From: Microbacterium sp. LWH7-1.2
GTDB taxonomy: Bacteria > Actinomycetota > Actinomycetes > Actinomycetales > Microbacteriaceae
Assembly: GCF_038397755.1 (NCBI RefSeq)
Contig: NZ_CP151637.1
Coordinates: 3,162,001 to 3,226,000, forward strand
Length of the DNA stretch: 64,000 nt
Direction of reading: 5' to 3'
This document shows positions 48,450-56,385 of this stretch, piece after piece (within the stretch, counting starts at the first letter, position 1; each line of letters opens with the position of its first letter). The notes below the pieces were generated by a model that searched no databases, had not been told where the DNA came from, and worked only from the letters and a program-made list of their open reading frames with translations. Both the position numbers and the translations under genes were made by a program.

Positions 48450-50798
48450 ATGGACCACGACTGCGGCTGCGGCCACGCGGCCTCCGCCGCGCATGACAGC
48501 GCACCTCTCGAGTTCGGGGCTGACGGCGAGGTCATCCTCCCCGACCCGATCATCCGTCCGGAGGTGCTGACCCGGGCGTGCCCGATCGGCGCGCTCGACG
48601 GATCCTGGCTGCTCGAGCTCCAGCGGCGCACGGTGTTCGGCCCCGAGGTGCGCGGCGCGATGCGCATCGAGGTCGGCACGTCGTCGCTGCGCGTCTCGGG
48701 TGACATGTACTCGCGACGGGTGTTTCCGCCCGTGGTCATCCCCGAGTTCGAGGTGCAGCGCCCGTTCCCCGGCCCGGGGCCGGGGCCCGAGCCGTTCGGC
48801 GGGCAGGGACCGGTCCCCCGACCGGATCCGACACCCTTCGGCGGCGACGCGGGTCCCGACTCCGCCGAGCGCAAACCCGGGGGCGAGGACGAGCCGCCCG
48901 TGCTCTCCGAGTTCCCGGCCTTCACCCCGCGCTGGTATCCGACCTTCCCGGCATCCCAGTACTCCTGGTACTTCCGCTCCAACGGCGCGACGTACGCCGA
49001 CGGCACGCTCACCGTCCAGATCGTGCGGCACCTGTGGAACCGCACGACCCAGGAGTTCGTGTCGACCGACACCGGCACGCTGGTACTCCGCTGCCGGCGG
49101 CCTCTCGTCGTGACGACAGCGTCCAGCATCCTGGCTCCGGCTCAGCGCATGACCGGCACACTGTCGATCGGGGGCACCGTCACGAACGTCACCGCGACCA
49201 AGACGTCGCCGATGTATCGGGGCTGCCGGATCGAGGTCGACGCCATGGTCAACCGCGTGTTCCCGGCATCCGCCACCATCGGCTCCGGGGCGGCGGCCAC
49301 CGTGCGCTCGGTCTACGCGACGGCCGGATGGGATGTCACCGTCGTGACGGACGAGATCACCGTGCCGAACGACGCCGACCTCACCAACGCCGAGCTCGCC
49401 ACGCTCATGACCGGCCATCGTCAGGTGGTGAGCGGCGAGCAGTGGCGACTGTGGCTGTTCATCGGCTCGTCGCAGGGCGGGCTGTTCGGGATCATGTTCG
49501 ACGACGACACCGTGCCGCGCGAGGGCGCCGCCGGCTTCGCCGACGTCGAGCTGGGAGACGACTCGTTAATCGCGGCGGCGGCGCGCAACCGCCCGCTCGA
49601 CGAGGTGCCGGCGGCGTTCCTGCGGACCCTCGTGCACGAGGCCGGCCACGCGTTCAACCTGTGGCACCCGAAGCACGACGTCCACAACCCGGGCATCGGC
49701 ATCGAGATCATGAACCAGACGGGCGACGTCATGGGGTTCGCGACCACGGCGAACCCCTACCCCGGCAACGCGGGCTTCGTGTTCTCAGAACACGACCGCA
49801 CGTCGCTCATCCACTCGCCCGATCCGCAGGTGCGACCCGGCTGGAAGAACTTCGGCTGGGGCCACGGCAACCTGTCGGCGGGGCTCCCGGCGCCGGTCGA
49901 CGTCGCAGGCCTCGCAGGGGACGCCGGCGACGACGCGCTCGAGCTGACCGTCGCGATGCCCGCACAGGCGTTCGTCGGCGAGTACGTCACCGCCGAGGTC
50001 GTGCTCACGAATGTGTCGGACCAGCCCCGTACGGTCACGACGCTCATCAACCTCTCGGAGGGCGACCTCGTGTTCCTGCACACGTCGCCCGACCGGTCGC
50101 TCGAGCACCTCGTCGACGTCGCGATCGGCTGCGGTCCGCGACCGACGACCGTGCTGCAGCCGGGCGAGTCGATCCGGGGACACGTGCAGGTGTTCTTCAC
50201 GAACCAGGGTGTGACCTTCACCGAGCCGGGCCGCCACACGGTCGCCGCGCAGCTCGAGGTCGATCCGGTGACGACCGTGCGGTCGGCGCCGGTGACGGTC
50301 GACGTGCGCGGTCCCGCCTCCGAGGCCGAGGTCGACATCAGCGCCAAGACGCTCACGCCGGGTGTCGGGCGCGCGATCGCCCTGGGCGATTTCGCGACGG
50401 ATGCTGCGGCCCGAGCTGTGCTGACCGACTTGGCCGAGCAGCACAGCGACACCGACACGGGCGCCGCCGGGGCACTGGTGCTCGCGAACTCGCTGGCGCG
50501 GTCGTTCACCGACGTCCGCGCCCGCGGCGTGCGGGACGCGGCGCCGGACGAGGCGGCGCACTTCCTCGAACTGGCGCTGGCGGGCCGTTCGGCCGAGCGC
50601 GTGGCTGCGCTCGCCGTGACGATCGCGAGCCCGACCGAGAAGAACGCGCCGGTCGTCGCCGACACGGTGGCTGCGCTCAGGGCCCGAACGAAGGGTGGCG
50701 CGCGGTCGGCGGCGGGGAAGGACGTCTCGGCGGCGGGGAAGGACGTCTCGGCGGCGGAGCGCATCGTCGAGGACTTCGTTCGCCCGCAGGCGCGCTGA
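48450..50798 (+). CDS. Metzincin-like zinc metalloprotease, multidomain, unknown function
   Basis: 782-aa protein, not assigned to a named family. It has an N-terminal Cys/His cluster (HDCGCGH), a beta-rich region, a Gly/Pro linker (~105-140), then a catalytic-looking domain with HEAGHAFNLWH (H396, E397, H400, H406). This follows the metzincin HExxHxxGxxH pattern with Asn replacing the Gly. A Met-turn-like IMNQTGDVMGF follows. Residues ~505-640 look like an Ig-type beta domain (VTAEVVLTNVSDQPRTVTTLI) and the C-terminus is helical. There is no signal peptide or transmembrane segment. The gene at 51132 resembles its C-terminal part. A secreted-by-other-route effector or an intracellular protease are both possible. 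Confidence 0.8.
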   Translation: MDHDCGCGHAASAAHDSAPLEFGADGEVILPDPIIRPEVLTRACPIGALDGSWLLELQRRTVFGPEVRGAMRIEVGTSSLRVSGDMYSRRVFPPVVIPEFEVQRPFPGPGPGPEPFGGQGPVPRPDPTPFGGDAGPDSAERKPGGEDEPPVLSEFPAFTPRWYPTFPASQYSWYFRSNGATYADGTLTVQIVRHLWNRTTQEFVSTDTGTLVLRCRRPLVVTTASSILAPAQRMTGTLSIGGTVTNVTATKTSPMYRGCRIEVDAMVNRVFPASATIGSGAAATVRSVYATAGWDVTVVTDEITVPNDADLTNAELATLMTGHRQVVSGEQWRLWLFIGSSQGGLFGIMFDDDTVPREGAAGFADVELGDDSLIAAAARNRPLDEVPAAFLRTLVHEAGHAFNLWHPKHDVHNPGIGIEIMNQTGDVMGFATTANPYPGNAGFVFSEHDRTSLIHSPDPQVRPGWKNFGWGHGNLSAGLPAPVDVAGLAGDAGDDALELTVAMPAQAFVGEYVTAEVVLTNVSDQPRTVTTLINLSEGDLVFLHTSPDRSLEHLVDVAIGCGPRPTTVLQPGESIRGHVQVFFTNQGVTFTEPGRHTVAAQLEVDPVTTVRSAPVTVDVRGPASEAEVDISAKTLTPGVGRAIALGDFATDAAARAVLTDLAEQHSDTDTGAAGALVLANSLARSFTDVRARGVRDAAPDEAAHFLELALAGRSAERVAALAVTIASPTEKNAPVVADTVAALRARTKGGARSAAGKDVSAAGKDVSAAERIVEDFVRPQAR

Positions 50799-50858
50799 CC
50801 CGGCGGGGGCGGCCGGGCCGGTCCTGCAGGGCCGGCCGCGGTGGACGCTCAAAGTCCA

Positions 50859-51072
50859 GGGGTCGCAACACGCGGGGTGGCTGGGCTGATCCCGCGTGTT
50901 GCGGCCCCCCAACGGGGGGGCGGAAGTGGCGGCGCGTGCTCAGGGGTCGCAACACGCGGGGTGGCAGGGCTGATCCCGCGTGTTGCGGCCCCTCAACGGG
51001 GGGCGGAAGTGGCGGCGCGGGCTCAGGGGTCGCAACACGCGGGGTGGTTTCGCTGAGCCCGCGTGTTGTGGC
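50859..51072. repeat. 84-bp tandem array of CGCAACACGCGGG hairpins
   Basis: Three units (50864, 50948, 51031) each contain the inverted repeat CGCAACACGCGGG / CCCGCGTGTTGCG (third right arm with one change), spaced 83-84 bp apart, joined by CGGAAGTGGCGGCGCG. It fills most of the 333-bp gap between the protease and its partner; no gene is visible there. Confidence 0.9.
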
Positions 51073-51131
51073 CCCGAATAGGAACTCCAGGCTGGGGTGA
51101 CAGGGCGGCAGACGAGAGCAAGGATCAAGGA

Positions 51132-51863
51132 GTGACGACTGAGGCCCAGGGCAGCGACGGGCTGGAGCTGCGGCTCCGGCGGGTCGCGGCATCCGTTCCG
51201 CTCGACCGCATCGCGTTCGCCGAGGTGGAGCTGGTCGCTGTCGGCGGCGCAGCCGGGCCGGTGAGCGCGCGGCTGAACATCGTCGAGGGGGACCTCGAGA
51301 TCCTCGTCACGCCCGCCGGCGGCCCGCCCGTGCGGGCGGCATGGCCGTGGCCGGTCGACTCGGCACCGCGCTCGGTCGAGCTGACGGCGGGGGAGCGCCT
51401 CGTGGCCTCCGTGCCGCTGCTGGCAGCGGGGAGCGTGCCGCTGTTCCCGGTGCCGGGGCGGTACGAACTCGTCGCCCGCTTTACGGCGCGGCCCGGAGTG
51501 ACCCTGGAGTCGAGGCCGGTCGCGCTGGTGCGCACGGCGGCCGACGACGCGGCGCTCGCCGCCGGGCTCGGCGATCGGGATGTGCTGCAGAGCCTGCTGG
51601 GCGCCGGGGTGATCGGCGCGGCCTCGCCGAAGCTGGAACGGTTGGCCGATTCGTCGGATGCCGGCACCGCCGCGGCGGCGAACCTCGCGCTCGGCCGCAC
51701 CGAGGCGCTGGCGGGCGCGGCCGACGATCCCGCGGTCGCGCGTGCCGTGGCGGCGCTGCTGCCTCCGGGCGCCACCGGGCAGGACGAACGGCGCGATGCG
51801 GTCGCGTCGCGTGCCGCCACCCGCGACGCCGCGATGCTGAACGGACGCCCGGTCGGCGAGTGA
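51132..51863 (+). CDS. Unknown protein resembling the C-terminal part of the upstream protease
   Basis: 243-aa protein without signal peptide. Residues ~10-140 look like an Ig-type beta sandwich (FAEVELVAVGGAAGPVSARL; PGRYELVARFTA), and 145-240 are Ala-rich helices (AASPKLERLADSSDAGTAAA). The same order (beta domain containing PGR, then Ala-rich helices) forms the C-terminal half of the protease at 48450. It may be a dissociated domain acting as chaperone, inhibitor or co-effector; this is inference from architecture. GTG 51132 has AAGGAG directly upstream. Confidence 0.75.
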   Translation: MTTEAQGSDGLELRLRRVAASVPLDRIAFAEVELVAVGGAAGPVSARLNIVEGDLEILVTPAGGPPVRAAWPWPVDSAPRSVELTAGERLVASVPLLAAGSVPLFPVPGRYELVARFTARPGVTLESRPVALVRTAADDAALAAGLGDRDVLQSLLGAGVIGAASPKLERLADSSDAGTAAAANLALGRTEALAGAADDPAVARAVAALLPPGATGQDERRDAVASRAATRDAAMLNGRPVGE

Positions 51864-51921
51864 TCGCGAGCCGGGATCAGCCGGCGATGAGACCCGGACG
51901 GGCGCGAGGGCGCAGCATCCG

Positions 51922-51927
51922 TAAAAT
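51922..51927 (+). promoter_or_regulatory. -10 element TAAAAT (leaderless)
   Basis: Near-consensus TAAAAT, 7 nt before the pyrE ATG. Confidence 0.6.
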
Positions 51928-51934
51928 CGAGGGC

Positions 51935-52513
51935 ATGACCGCCGCCTCCACGCCCGAGCTCGAAGCCGACCGCCAATACCTGATCGCTCTGATCCAGGAC
52001 GAGGCGGTGTTCCACGGGGACTTCACCCTCTCGAGCGGCAAGAAGGCGACGTACTACGTCGACATGCGCAAGCTCACGCTCGACCACCGTGCGGCGCCCT
52101 CGATCGGCCGCATCATGCTCGACCTCATCCGTGACGTGGACGGCATCGTCGCCGTCGGCGGGCTCACCCTCGGTGCCGACCCCATCGCGAACGCCGTGAT
52201 GCACGAGTCCGCGCGCACCCACAAGCCTCTCGACGCCTTCGTCGTGCGCAAGGAGCCGAAGGACCACGGCCGCGGCCGCCAGGTGGAGGGGGCGGACGTC
52301 GCGGGCAAACGCGTCGTCGTCGTCGAAGACACCTCGACCACGGGTCAGTCGGCGCTGAAGGCCGTCGAGGCGCTGCGCCGCGAAGGTGCCGAGCCCGTCG
52401 CCGTCGCCGTGATCGTCGACCGCAAGACCGGTGCGCAGGCCGCGGTCGAGGCCGAGGGGCTGCAGTGGCTCGCCGCCATCGACCTCGACGACCTCGGCCT
52501 CGACGCCCAGTAG
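51935..52513 (+). CDS. pyrE: Orotate phosphoribosyltransferase
   Basis: 192-aa type I phosphoribosyltransferase of pyrimidine synthesis (orotate + PRPP to OMP). It has FTLSSGKKATYYVDMRKLTL, VGGLTLGADPIANAV, the catalytic loop KEPKDHGRGRQVEG and the PRPP-binding motif VVVVEDTSTTGQSA near residue 128. The length is normal. ATG 51935 follows TAAAAT. It stands apart from other pyr genes. Confidence 0.93.
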   Translation: MTAASTPELEADRQYLIALIQDEAVFHGDFTLSSGKKATYYVDMRKLTLDHRAAPSIGRIMLDLIRDVDGIVAVGGLTLGADPIANAVMHESARTHKPLDAFVVRKEPKDHGRGRQVEGADVAGKRVVVVEDTSTTGQSALKAVEALRREGAEPVAVAVIVDRKTGAQAAVEAEGLQWLAAIDLDDLGLDAQ

Positions 52514-52546
52514 AGCACCCCGGCAGGCGGCGGGCTCGACTGCCGC

Positions 52547-52592
52547 ACTCTTCTGCACCCGCGGCGTCGCGCGACGCCGCAGTCGCAGGAGT
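52547..52592. repeat. Intergenic long-arm inverted repeat
   Basis: A perfect 20-bp palindrome GCGGCGTCGC-GCGACGCCGC (52561-52580) with outer ACTCTTCTGC / GCAGGAGT arms, downstream of pyrE. It probably serves as its terminator. Confidence 0.7.
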
Positions 52593-52623
52593 CTGCAGCA
52601 TTCGCGGCGATTTTCGCGGCCGA

Positions 52624-52650
52624 TGTCACACGCCGGCGGCGGCCGGTGTC
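52624..52650 (+). promoter_or_regulatory. ECF41-type promoter
   Basis: TGTCACA (52624-52630), 16-nt spacer, TGTC (52647-52650). It matches the known ECF41 target promoter TGTCACA-N16-CGTC except for one base in the -10, and lies 37 nt upstream of the CMD-family gene. Confidence 0.75.
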
Positions 52651-52686
52651 TCCATGTCGAAGGACTCGTTCGACACGGAGGTAGAC

Positions 52687-53277
52687 ATGACCAGCGACAC
52701 CCGCATCCCCACCGCAGACGTCACCGGCCCCCAGGGCGCGATCATCAAGTTCGCCGCGCGCAGGATGATCGGCCGCGTCCCCGACTCCCTCGGTGTGCTG
52801 TGGCACCATCGGCGGGTCATGAAGGACGCGATGGGCATCGGCCAGAAGGTCGAGGGCTGGCACGAGCTCGACCCGAGCCTCGCGACCTTCGCTGCCATGG
52901 CGTCGGCGGCGACCATCGGCTGCAGCTTCTGTCTCGACTTCAACTACTTCATGTCGCGCAATCGCGACGTCGATGCGGCGAAGGTGCGCGAGGTGCCGCG
53001 GTGGCGCGAATCGCGCCTGTTCACGCCACGCGAGCGCCGCGTGATGGAGTACGCGGAAGCCGCGAGCCAGACGCCGCCGGCCGTCACGGATGAGCTGTCC
53101 GACGCGCTGCTCCAGGATCTCGGCCCCGCGGGACTCGTCGAGCTCGCGGCCCGCGTCGCGTTCATGAACATGTCGGCGCGGATGAACATCGCGCTCGGCA
53201 TCCGTTCCGAGCACTTCGCGGACGCCTGCGGCCTGCCTCCGCTCGCCGAGCGTCCGGCCGTCGGCGCTTCCGCGTAG
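52687..53277 (+). CDS. Carboxymuconolactone-decarboxylase (AhpD-like) family protein
   Basis: 196-aa protein with the AhpD-like CxxC pair C79-SF-C82 in TIGCSFCLDFNYF and the surrounding helical fold of the CMD family, whose members are peroxidase-like or decarboxylases. It lies directly upstream of an ECF41 sigma factor, the standard partnership for that group, and carries an ECF41-type promoter. ATG 52687 has GGAGG at the right distance; an earlier in-frame ATG (52654) is too close to the promoter. Confidence 0.9.
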   Translation: MTSDTRIPTADVTGPQGAIIKFAARRMIGRVPDSLGVLWHHRRVMKDAMGIGQKVEGWHELDPSLATFAAMASAATIGCSFCLDFNYFMSRNRDVDAAKVREVPRWRESRLFTPRERRVMEYAEAASQTPPAVTDELSDALLQDLGPAGLVELAARVAFMNMSARMNIALGIRSEHFADACGLPPLAERPAVGASA

Positions 53278-53280
53278 GCT
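53275..53280 (+). promoter_or_regulatory. -10 element TAGGCT overlapping the CMD stop codon
   Basis: TAGGCT begins with the TAG stop of the CMD gene and ends 7 nt before the sigma factor ATG, giving it a separate housekeeping-type promoter. Confidence 0.45.
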
Positions 53281-53287
53281 CCCGGCC

Positions 53288-54175
53288 ATGAGCACCGCCG
53301 CCGTCGACGACCCGTTCGTCACGCACCGGAGCCTGCTGTTCACCGTCGCGTACGAGATGCTGGGCTCGGCAGCCGACGCCGAGGATGTGCTGCAGGAGTC
53401 GTGGCTGCGGTGGGCGGCGGTCGACCGCGACACCGTGCAGGAGCCGCGCGCCTACCTCGTGCGCATCGTGACGCGCCAGGCGCTCAACCACCTGCGCACG
53501 GTCTCGCGGCGCCGCGAGGAGTACGTCGGCGAATGGCTTCCCGAGCCGCTCCTCACAAGCCCGGACGTGGCAGACGACGTCGAGCTCGCCGAGAACCTCT
53601 CGATCGCGATGCTCACGGTGCTCGAGACGCTCGGGCCCGCGGAGCGCGCCGTGTTCGTGCTGCGCGAGGTGTTCGACGTGCCGTACGACGAGATCGCGGA
53701 CGCCGTGGGCAAGACTCCTGCGGCGGTGCGGCAGATCGCGCACCGCGCGAGGGACCACGTCGCCGCCCGCAGGCCCCGCGTCACGGTCGGGCCCACCGAG
53801 CACGAGGAGGTCGTGGAGCGCCTGGTCGTGGCGCTCAACAGCGGCGACCTGCAGGGGCTCATGGACGTGCTCGCGCCCGACGTCGTGTCGGTCGCCGACG
53901 GCGGCGGCAAGGTCCGCGGTGCGGCCCGCCGGCCGATCGTCGGCGCGGATCGGCTCGCGCGGTACCTCGTCGGCGGCATGGCGAAGGTCGAGGGCACCCT
54001 CGTGGCGTCGTCGACGTGGGTCAACGGCCAGCCGGGGGTGCGCATGGAGCTCGACGGCGTGCTCGTCGGCGTCGTGAGTCTCACCGTCGTGGACGGGCGC
54101 ATCACCCGGGTGTACTCGATCGCCAACCCCGAGAAGCTCGGGCATGTCGACGCCGAGGCCGTGGTCGCCCGCTGA
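53288..54175 (+). CDS. sigJ: ECF41-group RNA polymerase sigma factor (SigJ-like)
   Basis: 295-aa sigma factor with region 2 (1-75; EMLGSAADAEDVLQESWLRW), region 4 (~110-160; LGPAERAVFVLREVFDVPYDEIADAVGKT) and a fused SnoaL/NTF2-like C-terminal domain (~170-290). The group hallmarks WLPEP (83-87, linker) and DGGGK (204-208, C-terminal domain) are present. In ECF41 proteins the C-terminal domain replaces the anti-sigma factor. It directs transcription of the adjacent CMD gene. Confidence 0.94.
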   Translation: MSTAAVDDPFVTHRSLLFTVAYEMLGSAADAEDVLQESWLRWAAVDRDTVQEPRAYLVRIVTRQALNHLRTVSRRREEYVGEWLPEPLLTSPDVADDVELAENLSIAMLTVLETLGPAERAVFVLREVFDVPYDEIADAVGKTPAAVRQIAHRARDHVAARRPRVTVGPTEHEEVVERLVVALNSGDLQGLMDVLAPDVVSVADGGGKVRGAARRPIVGADRLARYLVGGMAKVEGTLVASSTWVNGQPGVRMELDGVLVGVVSLTVVDGRITRVYSIANPEKLGHVDAEAVVAR

Positions 54176-54198
54176 GCTGGCGCGTCGGGCGCCCGCGC

Positions 54199-54312
54199 TC
54201 AGTCGCGCTTGCCGCGGCGGCGCCACCACTGCCAGATGATGACGGTGAGTGTGCCCAGCGTGATCAGCGCGGCGGTGAGCAGGAGCAACGTCTGCTCGGT
54301 CTCGGAGATCAC
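54199..54312 (-). CDS. Small single-pass membrane protein, 37 aa
   Basis: 37-residue ORF with one hydrophobic helix (TLLLLTAALITLGTLTVIIW) and a basic end (WRRRGKRD), i.e. an N-out/C-in topology. GTG 54312 overlaps the stop of the YdeI-like gene (GTGA), so it is translated by coupling. It is not recognised as a named family. Confidence 0.6.
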   Translation of the reverse strand: MISETEQTLLLLTAALITLGTLTVIIWQWWRRRGKRD

Positions 54313-54881
54313 GGGCGCTTCCCTTCCGCGGCATCCGCCACGATCTTCGCGACCCGCGCGGCCCGCGTGTCGGGGCGCCGTGCCATGTCGACGTTCGTGA
54401 TGCCGAGCTTGCGGCTCGACGGCGGGAACGCGTCCCACGCGGCGCGCGCCGCGGGTACGGCGTCGAGCGCCGCCGCGAGGTCGTCGGGCTCGCGCAGCGC
54501 CTCGGCGTTGTCGAGCACGGTCCACGCGCCGTTCGCCTTGGCGACCTCGACGGCGCGATAACCGGCCTCGGTGATCAGGCCTGCCTCCTCGAGCTGGATG
54601 AGCCGTGCTTTGTTCGTCGCCGCCCAGCCGCTCGTCGCGCGCCGCGGCGCGAACCACAGGCCGCCGCGCTCGTCGTCGAACGAACGCACCGGACCGTCGA
54701 TCCACCCGAAGCACAGCGCCTGCAGGATGGCGTCCTCGTAGCCGATGACCTCGAGCCCCGAACCCGGTCGCGCCCGCACGAGCCACGCCCCCTTCGAGGT
54801 GCGGTGGTTCGCGTCGAGCCACGAGCGCCAGGCCGCGGCATCCGTCACTTCCACCATCTCGCCGTCGTCGAGCGCTCCCAT
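54309..54881 (-). CDS. YdeI/OmpD-associated family protein
   Basis: 190-aa soluble protein of the YdeI family (bacteriocin-protection/OmpD-associated group). It has WLDANHRTSKGAWLVRAR, YEDAILQALCFGWIDGPVRSFD, the RRATSGWAATNKARLIQLEEAGL segment and a Lys/Ala-rich C-terminus with FPPSSRK. The molecular role is unknown. ATG 54881 has TAGGGT 7 nt upstream; the TAG of that box is also the stop codon of the MocR gene. Confidence 0.88.
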   Translation of the reverse strand: MGALDDGEMVEVTDAAAWRSWLDANHRTSKGAWLVRARPGSGLEVIGYEDAILQALCFGWIDGPVRSFDDERGGLWFAPRRATSGWAATNKARLIQLEEAGLITEAGYRAVEVAKANGAWTVLDNAEALREPDDLAAALDAVPAARAAWDAFPPSSRKLGITNVDMARRPDTRAARVAKIVADAAEGKRP

Positions 54882-54888
54882 GATCGCG

Positions 54889-54894
54889 ACCCTA
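54889..54894 (-). promoter_or_regulatory. -10 element TAGGGT sharing the MocR stop codon
   Basis: Minus-strand TAGGGT, 7 nt before the ATG at 54881; its first three bases are the stop codon of the upstream gene. Confidence 0.45.
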
Positions 54895-56316
54895 CCGGGA
54901 GCCGCCGACCTCGCGCACGGAGTCGGCCAGCACCCGCACGGCCTCGTCGACGAGGGGATCGGCGAGGTCGCCGTAGCCGAGCACGAGACGCTCGGGCGCC
55001 GGCGCGTCGGGCGATACGCGGTAGCGGCGGATGTCGGTGAGGCCCAGGTCGCGGGGCTCCGCTGCGCGCACGACATCTGCCGCGCGCACGCCGCGTGGCA
55101 GGCCGAGCACGACATGGAGCCCCGCCGCGATGCCCGCCACGCGGCACTCCGGCAGCTCGTGCGCGAGCGCCGCAAGCAGCGCCTCGCGCCGCCGGCGGTA
55201 GCGGCTGCGGGCGCCGCGCAGGTGGCGGTCGAGCCCGCCCGATGTCAGGAACCGCGAGAGGGCCAGCTGGTCGAGCGTCGACGGCGCCGCCCCTCCCGCC
55301 GCGCGCACCCCCTCGCGCAGCCATGGCGGCAGCACGAGCCAGCCGATGCTGAGCGCGGGAGTCGCGGTCTTGCTGAGGCTGCCAGCGAGCACCACGCGGT
55401 CCGGCGCCATCGCCTGCAGCGCCCCGATCGGGCGCCGGTCGTAGCGGAACTCGGCGTCGTAGTCGTCCTCGATCACGACGCCGTCGCACGCACGGGTCCA
55501 CGCGATGAGCCGCTCGCGCCGCTCGGCCGACAGCGGAACTCCCGTGGGGAACTGGTGCGCGGGCGTCACGAGGGCGGCGCGCGCGCCGGTGCGGACGGAG
55601 GCCTCGACCAGCGCCGCGACATCGACCCCGTCGTCGTCCACCGCGACGGGCACCGACGTGAGACCCTCCGCCGCGGCGACCTGACGCATGCGCTGCCAGG
55701 ACGGGTCCTCGACGAGGAGCGCGGTGTGCCCGAGGGTGCGGAGCGCCCGCGCCACACGGCGCATGCCGTCGGCGGCGCCGTGCGTGACGAGGACCGACTC
55801 CGCGTCGGCCCGTGCGAAGCGCGACCGCGACAGATACGCCGAGAGTGCGTCGCGGGCGGCCGGCACATCCCCGTCGAGGCGGAACAGCTCGGCGTCCGGG
55901 CTCTGGGTCAACGCCTCGGTCATCGCGCGCAGCCAGAGGGCGCGCGGCGCGTTCCGCAGGTCCGGCACGCCGGGGGCGAGGTCGTACCGGGGACGCCGGA
56001 GCGGGGCGACGGGTTGCGGATCGGGCCGGGCAGCTGTGGCGCGGACGGATGCTGCGACCCGCGTCGCCGAGCCGGTCCGGGCATCGAGGATGCCTTCGGC
56101 CGTGAGACGCCCGTACACCTCCGTGACCACCCACCGCGAGACGCCCAGCGACGCCGCGAGGAGTCGGCTCGGGGGGAGTGCGGCGCCGGAGGGCAGGCGA
56201 CCCGCGGCGACAGCATCCCTCACCGCCTGCTCCAGCCGCACGTGACGGGGGCCGTCGTACGCGGCGAGGTCGAGCAGTGTCTCCCACGCCACCGGATTGG
56301 TCTGGGTTTCTGCCAT
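54892..56316 (-). CDS. MocR/PdxR-type GntR regulator with aminotransferase domain
   Basis: 474-aa regulator. An N-terminal GntR winged helix (~15-85; LPPSRLLAASLGVSRWVVTEVYGRL) is linked to a fold-type I aminotransferase domain (~115-470) with VTPAHQFPTGVPLS, the VIEDDYDAEFRYD strand and the PLP-lysine segment SLSKTATPALSIGW. Such proteins sense PLP or amino acids. It is divergent from an aldo/keto reductase across an inverted repeat GGTCTGGG/CCCAGACC, suggesting it controls that gene. Confidence 0.93.
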   Translation of the reverse strand: MAETQTNPVAWETLLDLAAYDGPRHVRLEQAVRDAVAAGRLPSGAALPPSRLLAASLGVSRWVVTEVYGRLTAEGILDARTGSATRVAASVRATAARPDPQPVAPLRRPRYDLAPGVPDLRNAPRALWLRAMTEALTQSPDAELFRLDGDVPAARDALSAYLSRSRFARADAESVLVTHGAADGMRRVARALRTLGHTALLVEDPSWQRMRQVAAAEGLTSVPVAVDDDGVDVAALVEASVRTGARAALVTPAHQFPTGVPLSAERRERLIAWTRACDGVVIEDDYDAEFRYDRRPIGALQAMAPDRVVLAGSLSKTATPALSIGWLVLPPWLREGVRAAGGAAPSTLDQLALSRFLTSGGLDRHLRGARSRYRRRREALLAALAHELPECRVAGIAAGLHVVLGLPRGVRAADVVRAAEPRDLGLTDIRRYRVSPDAPAPERLVLGYGDLADPLVDEAVRVLADSVREVGGSR

Positions 56317-56340
56317 GGAATCGGATCGTACTCCCAGACC
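56299..56340. promoter_or_regulatory. Candidate MocR operator
   Basis: GGTCTGGG (56299-56306) and CCCAGACC (56333-56340) flank the MocR start codon in the divergent promoter region. The 26-nt gap would place the two half-sites about three helical turns apart. Confidence 0.45.
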
Positions 56341-56385
56341 GCTGGCGATCCACGATGGGATCACCAACCACGGAAAGGGCACCTC

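Noticed and set aside
48450..51863. Prophage or contractile-injection origin of the protease pair
   Set aside because: No tail, baseplate, integrase or lysis genes in the flanks; neighbours are xth and pyrE.
54745..56385. Long plus-strand open frame upstream of the aldo/keto reductase
   Set aside because: Antisense to the MocR gene and part of the YdeI-like gene; the reductase family begins at 56386.
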